Below, piece by piece: positions 27,139-40,691 of a stretch of 64,000 nt of DNA. Within the stretch, counting starts at the first letter, position 1, and every line of letters starts with the position of its first letter. The notes under the pieces were generated by a model. It was not told the DNA's origin. It ran no database searches and worked only from the letters and a program-made list of their open reading frames with translations. The stretch comes from Helicoverpa zea (taxonomy: Eukaryota; Arthropoda; Insecta; Lepidoptera; Noctuidae): positions 9,672,001 through 9,736,000 of the forward strand of contig NC_061461.1 of assembly GCF_022581195.2 (NCBI RefSeq), written 5' to 3'. Position numbers and translations under genes: made by a program.

Positions 27139-29137
27139 ACCTACCTATATACGTACTACCCGCTTAGACCAATGTGTCGAAGATCTATCTATCTAGGAAA
27201 CTAAGCTAAAGTTGGTCAACTTTCCGATTCTCTTAAGCTCAACAGTATCAAATATTCTTTAGTATGCCAAACAACGCGTTAGGAAAAAGTAGCTGGTTAC
27301 ACACACGATTCCAGAAAGTTCTACGTGTAATTAGACGGGTGTGAGAGTTACAAAGTTGCTTGACTTGAACCCGATATAAGGGTTACATACTAATGTTAGT
27401 CCTGACGTGTATTACAAATACAAAGTCGCATTTGTTTTTTACTTTTTCTCAATAATATTCCCAGTTTTATTAACCTGATTTTCGTGAACTGAAAAACAAA
27501 TGACGTCTAATGAAGGAACATTGATTACGCAATTATATTAACAAGTCATAAAACAGACATTGCTTCAGGCTTGGTTCGAAATCAATTGAATCTTAGTAAT
27601 TCATTTGTTTCATATGTGTTTAGGGTTTAAAGGTTCATTCATTTTGAATAATGATTTCTTCCCTTCGCATACAATAGCCAATACCGTGTGATTTCTACGA
27701 ACGATTTAAGAAAGCCAGAGATAAAGCAAAGGCGTGCTATTAAAAACACGTTTTACAACAACAAAAAAAGTTTATCAAAATAAACATTTAAAAGGCAATT
27801 GCCGATACCAATTTCAAATTTTCAAACAAAAAAGTACTATCGCAACTTCTTCATTTTAAAAACTGGTTCACATGCAATCCCGGCATTAGTTACAACAATA
27901 TTTCTCAGAATAAACTGCAATAGCATTGTATTTAGTTTTTATACCGTATTTTATTATAATCTGCTGCTGAAAAGGTAATTGCTTTATAAGTCAAAGAGAG
28001 TAATTTTGTACATTATTTATTTTGTGAAAACAAAGATTACCGACTTTTCGCTCTTACGAACTTTCCAATCTTACCTTGTAGATATAGCATTACATTTTGT
28101 TACATTGACGCGATGGTTTTTACTGACAGAAAGAAAAATAATTATTAGGTAGCTGAGGAAAATTTTAAAGCTGCTTCTTTATGTCTTTGAGAGCAAGCTT
28201 TAAATGTCACCGTTTAGAATTAGTACATAGTCGAAAACCATCGCATGTTATCGGACCCCTAATATGACCATAATAACTTGCATAAAGGAGCCAAGCCATT
28301 GAAGCACATCTTATGCAGTCGGTACCCTATGAAAGGACTCACTGATCCCGAAATAGCTGAACATAAGTTCCACGTCGTTGGATCAGAGCTGAACAGAGCA
28401 ATAAGGCAATAACCGCAAAGGTTATATGCAATAACGAGCGTCGGATCGACGGCCGAGCGCAGCCGAAGCGCCCCGAACGCGATTTACACCGATACCGGTT
28501 TCATCTGGTTTGAACTGCTTCGGAAGTAAAAATGTGTGTATTGATGAATAGCAGTTTAGCGGGGTTTATTTATTGGGGTTGGTGAGGGGTGAGATTTATG
28601 TTGAAGTATATTGCACCACTCGTTTTCTATTTTTGAACCTATAGCGTTAGACTTTTCATTGGTCATACCATACCTGAACCCAATGTACCTTTATGGCAAT
28701 CTGATATTAATTATCATTTTTTTTTGTTCCAGGTTTAATAAAGTCTACAAATGAGCTCCTGCTATTTAGAGTGTAAGTAAAAAGCTTTCCCATTTATTTA
28801 AAAGTACTAAAAAAGCGGCAATTTGCCACCTAGACAACAAATCTTAAATAACGGCTAAAAAAGATGTCGAGTCTGCGAAGTTGTGACAAGTTTGTCACTT
28901 ATTTTTATGAACTGTAGGGATCTTAAATTGGATTTACGAAGAGATGAACGTAATAGATGTTTTTTGCTAGTCGTCTGAATCCCATTTTGTTGCTGACAAG
29001 TTAAATTGTAATGTATGTTAACGACATGTTGACGTGATGACATGTTATCGTATATTTTTGCGACATAATGAAATTTTACGTTTTTACATTTTTATGATAA
29101 TGATGCGTGTTTTAAATTGCAAAAAAAATATACGTGA

Positions 29138-29290
29138 CTAGCTGTTTTCCCAGGGTGTCCGTATAAAATATAGTCCTGTTACTTCGGGGTAATGTAGCTT
29201 CCCAACAGTAAAAGAGTTTTTCTAATGGATTCAGTAGTTTCGGAGCCTTTAGGGTACAAATAAAAAAAAAGTTTCTTTGGTATTATAGAA
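29138..29290 (-). mobile_element. Old Helitron-family copy, minus orientation
   Basis: It begins with CTAGCTG (the reverse complement of an AGCTAG-type end), then TACTTCGGGGTAATGTAGC and CAGTAGTTTCGGAGCC, and fades out near TATTATAGAATGG. I know this block from many decayed lepidopteran Helitron-like repeats. A related piece lies at 63686-63780 on the plus strand. Confidence 0.45.
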
Positions 29291-32261
29291 TGGTAAAAAG
29301 TATTTTATGAACAAGGTCTATATTTCAATTCAATTAAAACACTAAGAAAAAATAAACTTACATGAAAGGCAAGTTCATTAGTATATGTAAATGGAGAATA
29401 TTTCTCCATCACAATAAAAGAAAAAAGGAAAAATTATAGCGAGCTAGAAAATTTTATTTTTATCATCAAGCAAACGCAGACGGGAATGTTATATCTCATA
29501 CATTATTTATAAAGAATATTTAAATAGTTTTACTGGTGGAATTTTCATTATGAAAAAAAATACAATTTTCTAGTCAGTCAGTCGGTCTGGTGATTTTTTT
29601 ATTATTTTTCATTGCTTTTAAACGATACTGTAATGAGGTTCTGTGATCAGATATTTTTCTTTTAAAGCAACTCTAAATTATTCCATTATTTGTTGTTGTT
29701 ATATCATTGATGTTTTAACAGCTCAATATTTTTTTCAGGCGATGTCGTTATTTATTTAGCCATATTTAATAAATAAATTATCTAAAATTAAGACACTACA
29801 CTGGTTAACTAAATATTATTCAATAATTTGACTAAAATATTACGGCACATAAATAGAATATTAAAAAATAATAATCCAGCCATCCAGACGGTATTTTGGC
29901 CTCGTTATTAAAATCACTTAATATTCCATTCCCATTTCAGAATATCATGTGAACCTAATCGCTCCATACTTTTTAATCTCCAATTTTATAAGGGTAACCC
30001 ATAAATTGGAGGGTAACAAGGGTTTACTCTTTGCAGAATCTATTGTATAGCAGATCGTAATTAAGCCAGTAACATTTGGTGCTCGTTCCTTATATTAATT
30101 TTAATTAAAACTCCTAAAACGTTTTGTCTTCGGGTAAAGAATGGAATTGGGAACATAACGAGGGTAAACTAGGTAGGATTATACTTTTTTGGAAAGTCAA
30201 TTAGTAAGCGCGTTTAGTGACTGTTTGAAAGAATCGTGGACGAAACGGCTGGTCATTAATTTTGGCAAAGTTGGGTTATAAGACGTTGTTAAAAATTATA
30301 GCCTCTTTACAAGCTAGCCGACGTTTGCTGAAGTTACTCTGAATATTAAGTATTATACCAATTGTCTACAAAAAAGAACTTGAAGACAACGCTAGAACTG
30401 TGTTCTTGAATACATGGCGATGGTACAAGCCTATGTTAATCAGTACCACTACATAGGTATCTGTACCAATACTATAGGTCCGATCCCAAGATTGCATAGA
30501 AACTTATGTCGAAATAACTTCCATTCTAAAACCTATCGCATGCATAATTTCCAATAAACATTCTAGAATACCCGTAAAATTTAAAATGCAAGAAAATAAA
30601 CCAAATACGTCTTGTCCATACCAAAGTTCTGCCAAATTTCAGAACAATGTATTAAATATCTCCAACATTACACTCGAAGTGTTATAATAGCTCAGCTTTA
30701 ACCGCAGTCCGACTCCCAACGTTGTGAAAATCACATCTAATACCTGAGTAATTGAATCACTATTCTCGTTTCACCAGAAGGTCTGTAGATAGGTAATGAA
30801 ATCAAATAACTTTAGTAGGATCCTCTCCCCAAGGGAAACCTTTATCTCTACATAGAGAACTGTTTTCCATAATTTTCTACAATTCACTATCTTTCGCGAA
30901 GATTTACGAGCTTCTATCTTTTTTCTACGTTATCTTTTATGACGAATAAAGATGGTTCCTTGCGCGTCTGTAAATATCCGCGTATCTTTTTGTATTATGC
31001 AGTCTGAGTATAAGAATTTATTTAAGGCACGTTGATCTGGGTATGAGAGGAAAATAGTGTGACAGGTGTACTTCATCCCGTTTGAGTTATGTTGTTGCTG
31101 TATGTTTATTATTGACGCAAAGGACACATTTACTGATAAAGTATCGACGAAATGGGAGACACCTAAAAGAATACGAGTAATAAAAAAGGCATTTGGAGCC
31201 TTTTTGGTTTTGGCTAACAATAATATTTGGTTTCATTGATTAATCGATTGACATATAATTATCTTCCTGATAATTCTTAATGCATACTCGTATAAAGCTA
31301 AACCTTTGAACTAACAACGGCGGGAAAACTATATCTCTATGACCTATCTATCATTGATAACAGCCACGAGATCCTTAATCGAACGACACTTGACCAGAAT
31401 ATTAAACGCATAAAATACGAACTTGCGTTTATCATCTCACTTAACTTCTGTACCATAAAACGAGAATAAAAACTCGTTAAAAAGTCATTTTCAATTAGGA
31501 TAGTTTAAAGCGTACAGCCCTGATATGGAAAACTGAAGCAATTTTAATGCGTTAAACGGAACGTTTTAAAGAATTAACTTACGTCATCATGAAGTGAATT
31601 CAATTTGTATTCGGAATTTAAATGTTCTGATTCTTTTGGAATTTATTGTCCTGTGTATCGAGCTTTTGGTAGATAAAATATGTTACAAGCAACGGATAGT
31701 TTACGCAATTATTAACGGATGTCCATCTGACGAAGGTGAATATTTTTTCCTTTGATTACTTTGATTGCAAATATTTTGTAACATTTGCGGAGAAAAGTAT
31801 TTTTATATATTTGAGTACAGGTTTTCAATAACTTAGTAAGTATATTCTGAATAAATATCAGTGGTAAGACACATTAATTAGATCCTTAATTTTCTAACAG
31901 TCCCTTCCTAAGAAAATTCAGTTTTATGTCTTCATATAAACATATAAAAGTTAGACTTCTTGCAATCAAAACATTTGTACATACAGTTGATGTTGGTCGT
32001 AATTCACAATTGTCTTGTGTCGTCAAATTGTGAACATTAACATAGAAAACAAGAAAGTTTCAGTTTCCTCGCTCGTCGTAGCTCTCATCTGAAGTATGAG
32101 ACAATTTTGTATTTTACAGTCGTGAAATGGCGTACTCAAAGAATTAAATACATGACTTGTTTCTTGTTACGTTTTAAAATGGTGCATTTATTTATTTATC
32201 AGATTCATCGACAATAACAACACTGTACAAGAAATACAAATGAGGTAAAATGTACATCTGC

Positions 32262-32418
32262 GGGTTGTTCGAAAGAGATACCGCGGCCCTGGTACATAAA
32301 AGGCCTATGACGGAACACGACGGTTTTTAGTCAGTAAGAGTCTGACACTCCCTCACCGCTACTAACCCACAGCGGGAGGGGTCATTTTTTGATGATTTTT
32401 GACGTCGTTAAAAAAAAA
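32262..32418 (+). mobile_element. 5'-truncated non-LTR retrotransposon 3' end with A-tail
   Basis: The sequence GCGGGTTGTTCGAAAGAG, then CCACAGCGGGAGGGGTCATT and GACGTCGTT, runs into nine A residues at 32410-32418. This is the 3' untranslated end of a lepidopteran LINE that I recognise by pattern. Most of the element is missing. A target duplication was not visible. Confidence 0.55.
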
Positions 32419-33508
32419 GGTTAAGTGTTAACGAGTTACCGTCATATGCAGATTAATATAAATTTAATGATTTTTTAGAAAAACTTAATAGAGCAGTTTT
32501 TTGAGATAGTTCACGATTATTGGCGAAATATTGGGTTGTAGTATAAATCAGTTCTATTTATCAAAATGAATGACAAATAATAAAATACCGAGTTCAGCAA
32601 AACACACAGTATCTTGACAAACAATTACGAGGATGGGTGAAATTAAATTTTATTGTGAAACAAAAGTTTTACGAAGTTAAATCAAAGCGCTGCTTCATCG
32701 ACAGGACTTGGATGTTTATTGTTCTGTAGATTTTAATGCTGTTTGATGAGCGAAGTTAAACTCTGAGAGTAGTAAAATAAGGTCGCATTTACGTTAATGA
32801 AGACCAGAAATAAAAGCCAGGACAGAATTAACTAAATTAATTAATTTTGTTAAACAGATAGACAGATATACCACTATATACTAAACACGTGCAGGAATTA
32901 TTCGTGATATAAAATAATTCAATACTCTTATACTTATAAAACTGCAGACAATCACAAAGATCATAAATTCAAACGAAAACTAATGCAGTTCCAACAAACA
33001 TATCTCCTCGATATTTCTCCCACAAGTTCTCACACAATTAACCCTTCCACCATTAATCGAGCAACTTTAATTGCAAGTGATTTGACGGAGCACGCAATTA
33101 TACGAACGACTTGCAAACTTCTATACTATGGCTGGGAGCGGTCATCAAATGTTCATTTCCCAGGTTATTACGAACCATCCTTTCGTTTGCCGCTTGCCAC
33201 GACAGTGACGCATGGTCTAATTTATATACTGACCACGTTTATTTTGCGGACGAAAACATCTTTATACCAAAGCTTTAAAGCTTAATTTGGGTTGTGGTGA
33301 CGGTATCGTTGTTAAGGTAGAAGTTTGTATGGCGTTCTCAGCGAGCCCATTGTCCCTGCAGATATAAAACTGCGACAGACGGCTAGTCGAGTGAGTTCTT
33401 CACGCCGTGATTTATATTAAGCCACATGTGGATAAATTCATGTTTTGGGTGTCGGCCTCATAAAATGCAGGCCACTTATTTCCATTATAATTTTATTTTT
33501 ATGACCAG

Positions 33509-33552
33509 GCCTACGGCGTAGGCAGTTAGACTCACTTAACTACGCCGTAGGC
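33509..33552. repeat. 13-bp perfect inverted repeat, 18-base loop
   Basis: GCCTACGGCGTAG pairs exactly with CTACGCCGTAGGC. Further CTACGC and GCGTAGG words follow within 40 bases, so a larger degenerate structure may have been here. Confidence 0.5.
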
Positions 33553-35959
33553 ATGTTACTACGCTGTGTAGTACATATACTGCGTAGGTACACAGAATTA
33601 TGGCTATAGTTTTTCATGACACCAAAAACGAGCCACAATAAACGAATGAATATCTAATATTTATAATAACACACATTAAAACTTATCTGCGTCACTGATA
33701 AAATCGATCGCATCTAAATTAAGAAGTTAGGTTGAGTGTATATTTAGTGGCTATTTCAATATTAAATCTGGGTCAACGAGTATTTACCCTAAAATGATAT
33801 TAGCGTTAGCAAAATTGATGTTATTTAGTTTTAACCTTCCTTTGAGACTGGTTTTAATAACCTGTCTGCTATATTATGACGAGCAGACTTTTGCAAGACA
33901 TCGGAGTAAAGACCCATTTTTAACTGATACAATTTTTTAGGTATTTATAAGTTGTATGTACTTGTGAGCGACATCTCTACTGTGTATTTTATTAAACTGA
34001 AAAAATTAAATTGGAAAGGGACGACTTATGCATACTTACTTAACATTATAAAATACACTCAATAAATTAACAATACACATTAAAACACAAGTAAATGTTA
34101 GTTTCAATAACTTACTCTCTGAAGTAAAATGTAAATTGCAATAACAAAAATAAATAAAAATACACAACGTGCCATTCGTTGAGTAACGTTATACGAGAGC
34201 AAAACAATTGATCATCACGTATCGATAAGCTTCGATTTATTTGCAATCCCACAGGTTTCATAAAAATACACCCACTACTGAAACACTACAATATTTTTGT
34301 ACTTGTATGACTGCCAGTTGGAACAATACCGAACGAGGATTTCAGAAATAATCTATATACAAATGTGATAATATTTGTACTTCAATTGTTTGAATTGAAC
34401 AATAGGTTTCTAAAAATAAGACTACTGCGGCCCTGTCCGTAGGTACTAATGATTAATTTTTTTCATATACCTTGCTTTCGAAATCAAAATATTCAATTAC
34501 GAGGAAGTACTGACGATCGCTTGAGTCCAAAGTAAAAAAAATGTAGGTAATAGGAAACCATCTCTGATGAGACCCTACCCTGGGGTAGGCCTAAAGGCCT
34601 CTGTAAAAATACCTAGGTATATATTTTTTTATTGCATGATAAATCTTCTTTGTATCTAGTGAGCAGGTCACTTACCAAGCCCTAAGTGATAGGCGTGACG
34701 GTAAATAATATAGCAATACAATTAAATTAAGTACTACTGGTTTACAGTCTCAAATAACGTTTAACACACTATCAGCAAAATTAATACAAATACAATCTTC
34801 ACTACCCCTAATGGAATCCAAAACAAATAGCGCACGTATTCACAAATTGTGACGTTAGCTAAATTAAACCGCCTCGTTTACATCCAAGTTTCCACACCCT
34901 TTGTACAGGATTAAACCTTCGTAGTTTTGCTACCTGTAATAAGTATAGCATTGTTATAGATTCAATTTAGGCTAGATATCTAGGGACGTGGGATCATTTT
35001 GTCTCATATATCTTTGCTGAAAGACGTTGAGTGGTTTGTTACTGAGTTTTTGGTTAATTGATGTGTATTTTACGAATGAGTGATTAGAAACCATGCAGAA
35101 ATGTTTATTCTGTATCGTTTATGTTTGAAAGTGTTTTCACATTTTTCTTTCTAGAATTCTTTACGAACCCGAACCGTAACCATAGTGCCAATAAAGTCAA
35201 TCGCCACTAAAGGCAGCAGATAAAACTCCTTCGACATTGAAAAAACAATAAATGTGCTATCAACAGCAGTACCCTTGTCTTTATTGTGTTATAAACTGGT
35301 ATCGCACAGACAATCAGCAAAAACCTGATCCCATTTAACTTTCTCCACGATGAGTGCTATAAAAGCCTTTCAAACGAAAAATGGATTACGAGGAACACAA
35401 AAAGATCCAAACAATCGATACATAAGCCTACAGTACAAAGAAACCGACGCGGTTAATGTAAATAGAAAGGTCGAGATTTGCGATTTTTCCTTCGATTTCC
35501 TTATTGGCGCCCAACACAGCTATAAATAATAAAACACTGACGGACGAGCTTCCCTAACAAGGACTAATTCAGCTCGTCAACGGCTACTAACAAGACTAAC
35601 AATCGTCCTCTCTTTGTTCACAGATTCCCGGCTTCTTCTCTAACGCTTGCTTTATTGGAAAACTTAGCAAAAAGCAAACTGTGCCACTAATTACTTTTAA
35701 TTCGTCTTCTCAGTGAGTTGTGTTTAACAGTCGATGAAATTCCAAACTCAATTCTCAAACTTGGAATATTGAGACAAGCGTTAATATTGAAGAGCAGTTT
35801 AGTACATTCCGAACATTCGACCGCTCGTTACGGATGCCCTTTGAATTTATTAAGGCAGGCTATATCTACTTCAAGACCTATCAAAGCTGTGGCTGGAAGA
35901 TTAGTGCTTCTGATATCTGTTTTAATGGAATTTCATCGACGCTAAAATACTAATAACAG

Positions 35960-36087
35960 TGTGATATACTAACGGAGTAGTGTACAGTGAAAAGTGAAAT
36001 GCATGTGAGTGTTCGGATTGTGTGCGTAAGGGTGCGGTTTGATTAGCGCAGCGGGAGCGTTTTGAGTAAAGCTGGGTGTGGAACGCC
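35960..36087 (+). promoter_or_regulatory. Probable 5' leader of exon A with a short upstream ORF
   Basis: The GT- and GA-rich stretch before exon A resembles insect 5' leader sequence. It holds an ATG at 35999 opening a 15-codon upstream ORF that stops at TAG, and a second ATG at 36003 stopped at once by TGA. The transcription start cannot be fixed from sequence. If the exon does begin at ACG, these AUGs would compete for scanning ribosomes. Confidence 0.25.
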
Positions 36088-36253
36088 ACGGCGTCGTCGG
36101 TGGAGGGCCGCGGTGCGGGCGGGGCGGACGATCCCGCGCCCTCGCCCGCGCCCGACGCGGAGGCGCCCGTGCGCCGGCGCCGCCACCGCCCGCTCTATCG
36201 CCGCCTCTTCCACTATGTCCGCACCGCCTGGACTGGCGTCAAGTTTGCATTAG
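36088..36253 (+). CDS. Candidate alternative first coding exon A of an unidentified gene; possible ACG start
   Basis: This is a very GC-rich block in AT-rich surroundings. Frame 1 from 36088 reads 55 codons plus one base, then a donor AG|GTATGG (GT at 36254). The peptide begins T/M-ASSVEGRG, continues through an Ala/Pro/Asp stretch, an RRRRHR basic cluster (residues 29-34) and RRLFHYVRTAWTGVKFAL at the end. There is no ATG in this frame: a TAA stop lies at 36067, and the best initiator is ACG at 36088 in the context GCCACGG, which would be an ideal Kozak site if it were ATG. The other two frames give low-complexity Arg/Pro/Ala peptides and are judged shadows. The last residues and phase-1 end match exons B and C. 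Alternatives are an internal exon with an upstream partner, or a sequence error at the start. The function is not recognised. Confidence 0.5.
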
Positions 36254-37300
36254 GTATGGTTCTCACTCTAACCCCTAGTCACATCAACTCATTACATTCC
36301 TCTACCCTAACTTCTTAATTTAAGTTTCTTTGATGTAAAGCCGGTACAAGCAAAATTGACTTTATAAGACAGGCTTTATATCAAAATCTAAAGTAACAAA
36401 CTTCTTTATACAATTTAAGTGCCTCGTGAATAGAGTGCAAACTCTGATACGATGCAATTTATGCATATTATAATACTTCATTGTTTAGTGTATAAAGTTT
36501 ACCTACTTTCTGTTAAAATTTGAGCTCCAACGAAGCATACTTGGGTTGCCTCGTAAGTAACTTCGCACGTAATTTTTGGAGTCTCTCTTCGTCGTTGATT
36601 TACGAAACTGCCTCCGAACAAAAGTGATTCGGCTCGTAATGTAGGGACAAAGCTAAGTATTTAGCCGAAATCCTGGAAATGAATTTTCAACTTCACACTT
36701 GGTTGAATATTGTTAAGGTCGTGGCGAACATTAACGTAAGAAACGTCGGCGTCTTTGATGTTGAGATCGCTTTACTTGCTTTTACTGTACGCTCGAGAAT
36801 AAAGACGAATAAGTTTTCGAGAAGCTGAACTTGAACTGAACGTTTTACTGTATTTTATGTACCTTTAAGATTTATGGAGGTTGGTGTCAATTGACGTGAA
36901 GAAAAAATGAAAAGTGAAAGAGTTCTAGGTATTTGTAAGCATTTCTTCAGAACAGAGTAAATGTGAAAGGGTCGTATCTATCCGAGATATTTGTAGTAGT
37001 AGTGTCTATTCGCGATTTTCCAAAATCCACTTTGATTATGATGTTTTAGAAAACATCAGAATCAGGTTGAAAACCTGATCTAAACCGTAAAAAGAACCTA
37101 ATTTATCATACTCAAATAGATAATATATTACTCCACAAAATAGAACATTAAATACACACATAATTTTCTCTTCTAAGAAGCTTCCATTAGTTGAAATTTA
37201 AAAATTCCGTACTGAAAATTATGAGACAGTAAACCTGAAAATGATATTTATTATCAGGTGAGAGCCGAGAACAAAATTTATTATGCGTACCTAATCCAAC

Positions 37301-37948
37301 GTGTTAAATGTGCCGGCAAGGTGGATAGCACTCCTGAAAAGACATAAACTAAACATGGAAATATTTAATGTTTTTGATAATGGAAAAACAATAAAATATG
37401 TTACAGCCTGTTTCCGTTCTCTGAAACCAATCAAGGTTTTATATTGTTCGTTCGTACGCAGTCACTTGGAGTATGCATCTCAAGTCTGGAACCCTCAATA
37501 TGAGATCTATAAGCTGCGTATTGAGGGTATCCAGAAAAAGTTCCTTAGATATCTCGATTACAAAGCGCACCGAATATCTATAGGTTATGTGCAACGATGT
37601 AAGAAATACCATTTTTTACCACTAGATTACAGGCGACTCATCAATGATATATGTTTCTTAATGAAGATAGCGAATGGATCGATCGACTGCTCTGAGCTCG
37701 TTTCAAAACTTGAATTTAAAACTAACCTTATTGGGTTGCGATGGAGGCCATTACTGAGTGTGCCTTCCACCTCCACTAATTATAGGCGTAATGCTTACCT
37801 TATTAGAAGCGCTCGTTGCTTTAATGAATTATCTCGTGGGCATGATATTGACTTATTTTGCACTAAAACGAAAGTAGCAAAGAAACTTTTAGCTAAATCA
37901 TTTTTTGAGAATGAAGCACTGTCTGGTGGTACTCAAATACACACGTAG
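37301..37948 (+). pseudogene. LINE reverse transcriptase, C-terminal remnant
   Basis: From about 37386 the frame encodes the region after the catalytic core of a non-LTR reverse transcriptase: CFRSLKPIKVLYCSFVRSHL, then EYASQVWNP and IEGIQKKFLRYL, the 'LEYAS.VW.P...IE..Q..F.R' signature of Jockey/CR1-type elements. It ends at TAG (37946). About 20 bases later comes a 30-base A tract. The finger, palm and endonuclease parts are absent, so the copy is 5'-truncated and dead. The first 25-28 residues (37301-37385) do not look like the family and the frame opens with GTG, so the true boundary is near 37386. It lies in the proposed intron between exons A and B. Confidence 0.75.
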
Positions 37949-37967
37949 CAAATAAATAATATTAATA

Positions 37968-37969
<2 letters not shown>

Positions 37970-37999
<30 letters not shown>
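37970..37999 (+). repeat. Poly(A) tract, tail of the LINE remnant
   Basis: Thirty consecutive A residues follow AATATTAATAAT just after the reverse-transcriptase frame. This is consistent with target-primed reverse transcription of a polyadenylated LINE transcript on the plus strand. Confidence 0.8.
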
Positions 38000-38000
<1 letters not shown>

Positions 38001-38115
38001 ACATTCAGGCATTACAATAGTTCATCGTTAATATTATATATCTGTGGAGGCTTGTTATTAGCAACTGGAAAATATATTTTTGTTACATATTATGTTATTA
38101 GTCTGTAAGCCTTCT

Positions 38116-38159
38116 TAAAATAAAATAAAATAAAATAAAAATAAAAATAAAATAAAAAA
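38116..38159 (+). repeat. (TAAAA)n simple repeat
   Basis: Repeated TAAAA and TAAAAA units follow GTCTGTAAGCCTTCT. The flank looks like a LINE 3' end, so this may be a second retroelement tail next to the poly(A) of the remnant at 37301-37948. Confidence 0.6.
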
Positions 38160-40442
38160 TTGGTATGTACGTTTCTTGTTAAGCCATCTATCTCTCGTAG
38201 ACTCACCAAAACTATTAATTATTGTTTAAATACATGTATTACTTAATATTATTAAAGGAACAAAACCTCAAACGCCTTGTTTTCATTTTAATGTAAACTA
38301 AATCAAACCTATTCAACGGTATGTGGCAATTTTTTCTTTCGGCCTCAAAAACACAGCTATTTACTACTCATAATTACCTAAAATCATCAAAATACAGCAA
38401 TAGTCAAACACATACAAAAAACACAAAAGTTTCTTAACAAAACACAAGCTTTTGTCCAATAAAAAATAGGGCCGTCAGACCTGTAACTTACGATTGGGTC
38501 CCTTGTTATCGGTGCCTTTACGCCAAACACAATAACAAAGGTACCTACATTTTAATAAGAAATAAACCAGCTAAAATATGTTCCTATAGAAAATTCTGAG
38601 GCAGCTACTAAGAAAATATTTTTCCTGGTAATGAAAAGTTTCTCACAGTGCTTTATTTTGTTCGCTACTCGGGAAATTTTCTATCGTTATAATTATTAGT
38701 AAGCACAGAAGTGTATTGAATATTTTCATAATAAAAGATTCTTGGAAAATGTTACTATAAAATTATTTTAACAGAAATAATATTTTTAATATACATCCTG
38801 TTGAAGTTAAAAATAACTTCGTTCAATACTATTCCATGACCTAATAATTATATTACAGGACATCACATAAACTTGAATAATAAAATTCTTTACACACCAT
38901 TTGACCAACCATTTCTTACCTGACAATAACGGTAGCCCCACCTGTTACTTGAAGCATCAAGTAATAGTATAACGCACACATATGCAGTGACCAAACGGTT
39001 ATAGCTAAAATGGTTAGTGGTCTTGGAACCTGTTATATTTTACTGCAAATATAATATCGCCCAAAGTATACAGTAGCATTCTTTATTAATAGAATTAACT
39101 TTTGAACGTGGTGATACAGAAAGTTGCAGTAAAAAATATTAACCCACTTTTTTGACGAATACCTGAAAAATAAAAGAATAGAAAATAATTAGTATATTCC
39201 TTTCTATTTGACAGTACATAAGAGATTTCCTAAGTGTTAAAAATCAAGTAACAAACTCACGCCAAATGAAAATTATTCGTCACTAAATTAATTTATAGAC
39301 CTATGTGTTTGTGTATGTCCCCTATATCCCCTCTCATGGCACGTAAATCAAACAAATCCAAACATCACAACAAAGAACGATAAAATACAGAACAAAAACG
39401 ATTAAATTTATGCGTATACACTGCCTTCACCATAAAACGGGTCTCACCAAATATCGACATAGAATGAAGTATTAAAATATCTCAATATTCGGCAAACGTA
39501 GGCGCTTTCATCACCGGTACATTATGCTCCCATAACCGTAAAAACTGAGGTGTAATAGTAAACCGGGTAGGCCTTACTAGCTCGTAATTTTCAATGATAT
39601 TGCCTATTATATAATAATAATATACTGCGTTGCGTTGGGGGTTAATCAAGGGATTTGGGGTGTAACAAGAATTACGGGGTTATTATGGGAAATGTGCTCA
39701 GGAGGTTATGTGGAACCCCTCGAGCAATAAGGAAGGTAGAAATCACAAAAGGTTTTTTATGATGGGTCTTGCAGAGTCCTGTTGCTTTTTTTCGTGATTT
39801 TTTTATGTTCTAAAATCTTTTATGGAAAACATCACTGATGAGGCCAGTTTTTATTTTGATTTTCGTACGTTAAGAATAGAGGAAATTGAACATTTTTTTG
39901 CTTCCTTTAATATGTTTTGTAATATTATTAGAGGATCATTCAAATATTAAAATTTAAATATTTGTAAAGCATATAAATTATATATTACGTTTTAATCCCG
40001 ACCTTTTCCAAAAATTTCGCACAAAAAAAAATCCAACTTACATTTTTGAGGCCACCATTTTACGTATGTTCCTGTCAATACCTATTGGGAAAACTCCAAA
40101 ATATATTGAAAAGCGTGCTACATAGTAACAAAATATCTAGGTTGCCTCCAAGGCATCTAAGTGATTACTGCGAGTAGCTTTCACTCAGCAAACTTTGAAT
40201 CCTAGAATAATGAGTTTCACCTTAATAGCTCGAGTGATAGAACTATTTTCAAGAAAACATTTATTTTATTTCAAAGTGTCCATTACAGTATTAATGCTTT
40301 AAAAATATAAAGACTAGTCTCAGTTTTATCACGTCATATGTTACCCAACGTTGAAAGCTAAGTACATCTAAATGACCCTTAGGTAAAATTGTAATTGGCT
40401 TAGCGATTGGGCAATAAAAATAGCTTTAAACTTATAGTTATA

Positions 40443-40691
40443 TCATCCTCCATCATCCTCCTGCCCTTATCCCAATTTTATTTGGGGTCGGCGCAGCATG
40501 TTTTCTTCTTCCATACTCTTCTATCTGCCGTCATCTCACAAGTAACATTCTTTCTTACCATATCTACTTTCACACAATCCATCCATCGTTTCTTTGGTCT
40601 TCCTCTTCCACTATATCCGTCCACGTTCATACTCATCACCTTCCTCACAACATGACTCTCATTCCTCCGCATCACATGCCCATACCACCAG
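40443..40691 (-). mobile_element. 5'-truncated RTE-like LINE insertion with 16-bp target duplication
   Basis: A 249-bp insert is flanked by identical TAAACTTATAGTTATA copies at 40427-40442 and 40692-40707. On the minus strand it encodes the extreme C-terminus of a LINE protein (MRRNESHVVRKVM, GRGRPKKRWMDCV, CADPK) and ends in a GATGATGG-rich tail, as RTE-clade elements do. The clean duplication defines both edges exactly and marks a standard target-primed insertion. Confidence 0.85.
40478..40675 (-). pseudogene. RTE-type LINE ORF, C-terminal fragment
   Basis: Sixty-five residues read H-V-MRRNESHVV, then SGRGRPKKRWMDCVKVDM and EMTADRRVWKKKTCCADPK. The R-x-RGRPKKRW block followed by W-KK is the usual end of lepidopteran RTE ORFs. 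These are often mislabelled as craniofacial development protein 2-like in gene models. It is only the tail of a much longer protein and is not functional. Confidence 0.75.

Larger units (their letters stand above)
20745..29137. other. No gene recognised
   Basis: It is plain AT-rich sequence with a TG repeat at 22828 and the small retro-insertion at 27068. GC-richer patches at 26540-26640 and 28430-28500 could be regulatory, but nothing in them is diagnostic. Confidence 0.45.
29291..35959. other. Upstream flank of exon A; no gene recognised
   Basis: It contains the LINE end at 32262 and the inverted repeat at 33509. No exon-like segment with paired splice signals was seen before exon A. Confidence 0.45.

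Noticed and set aside
32983..33285. 100-codon plus-strand frame
   Set aside because: No domain, no splice context, and composition typical of the surrounding non-coding DNA.
36062..36278. The other two open frames over exon A
   Set aside because: Both give Arg/Pro/Ala low-complexity peptides driven by high GC. Neither matches exons B and C, and neither starts with a usable ATG at the right place.
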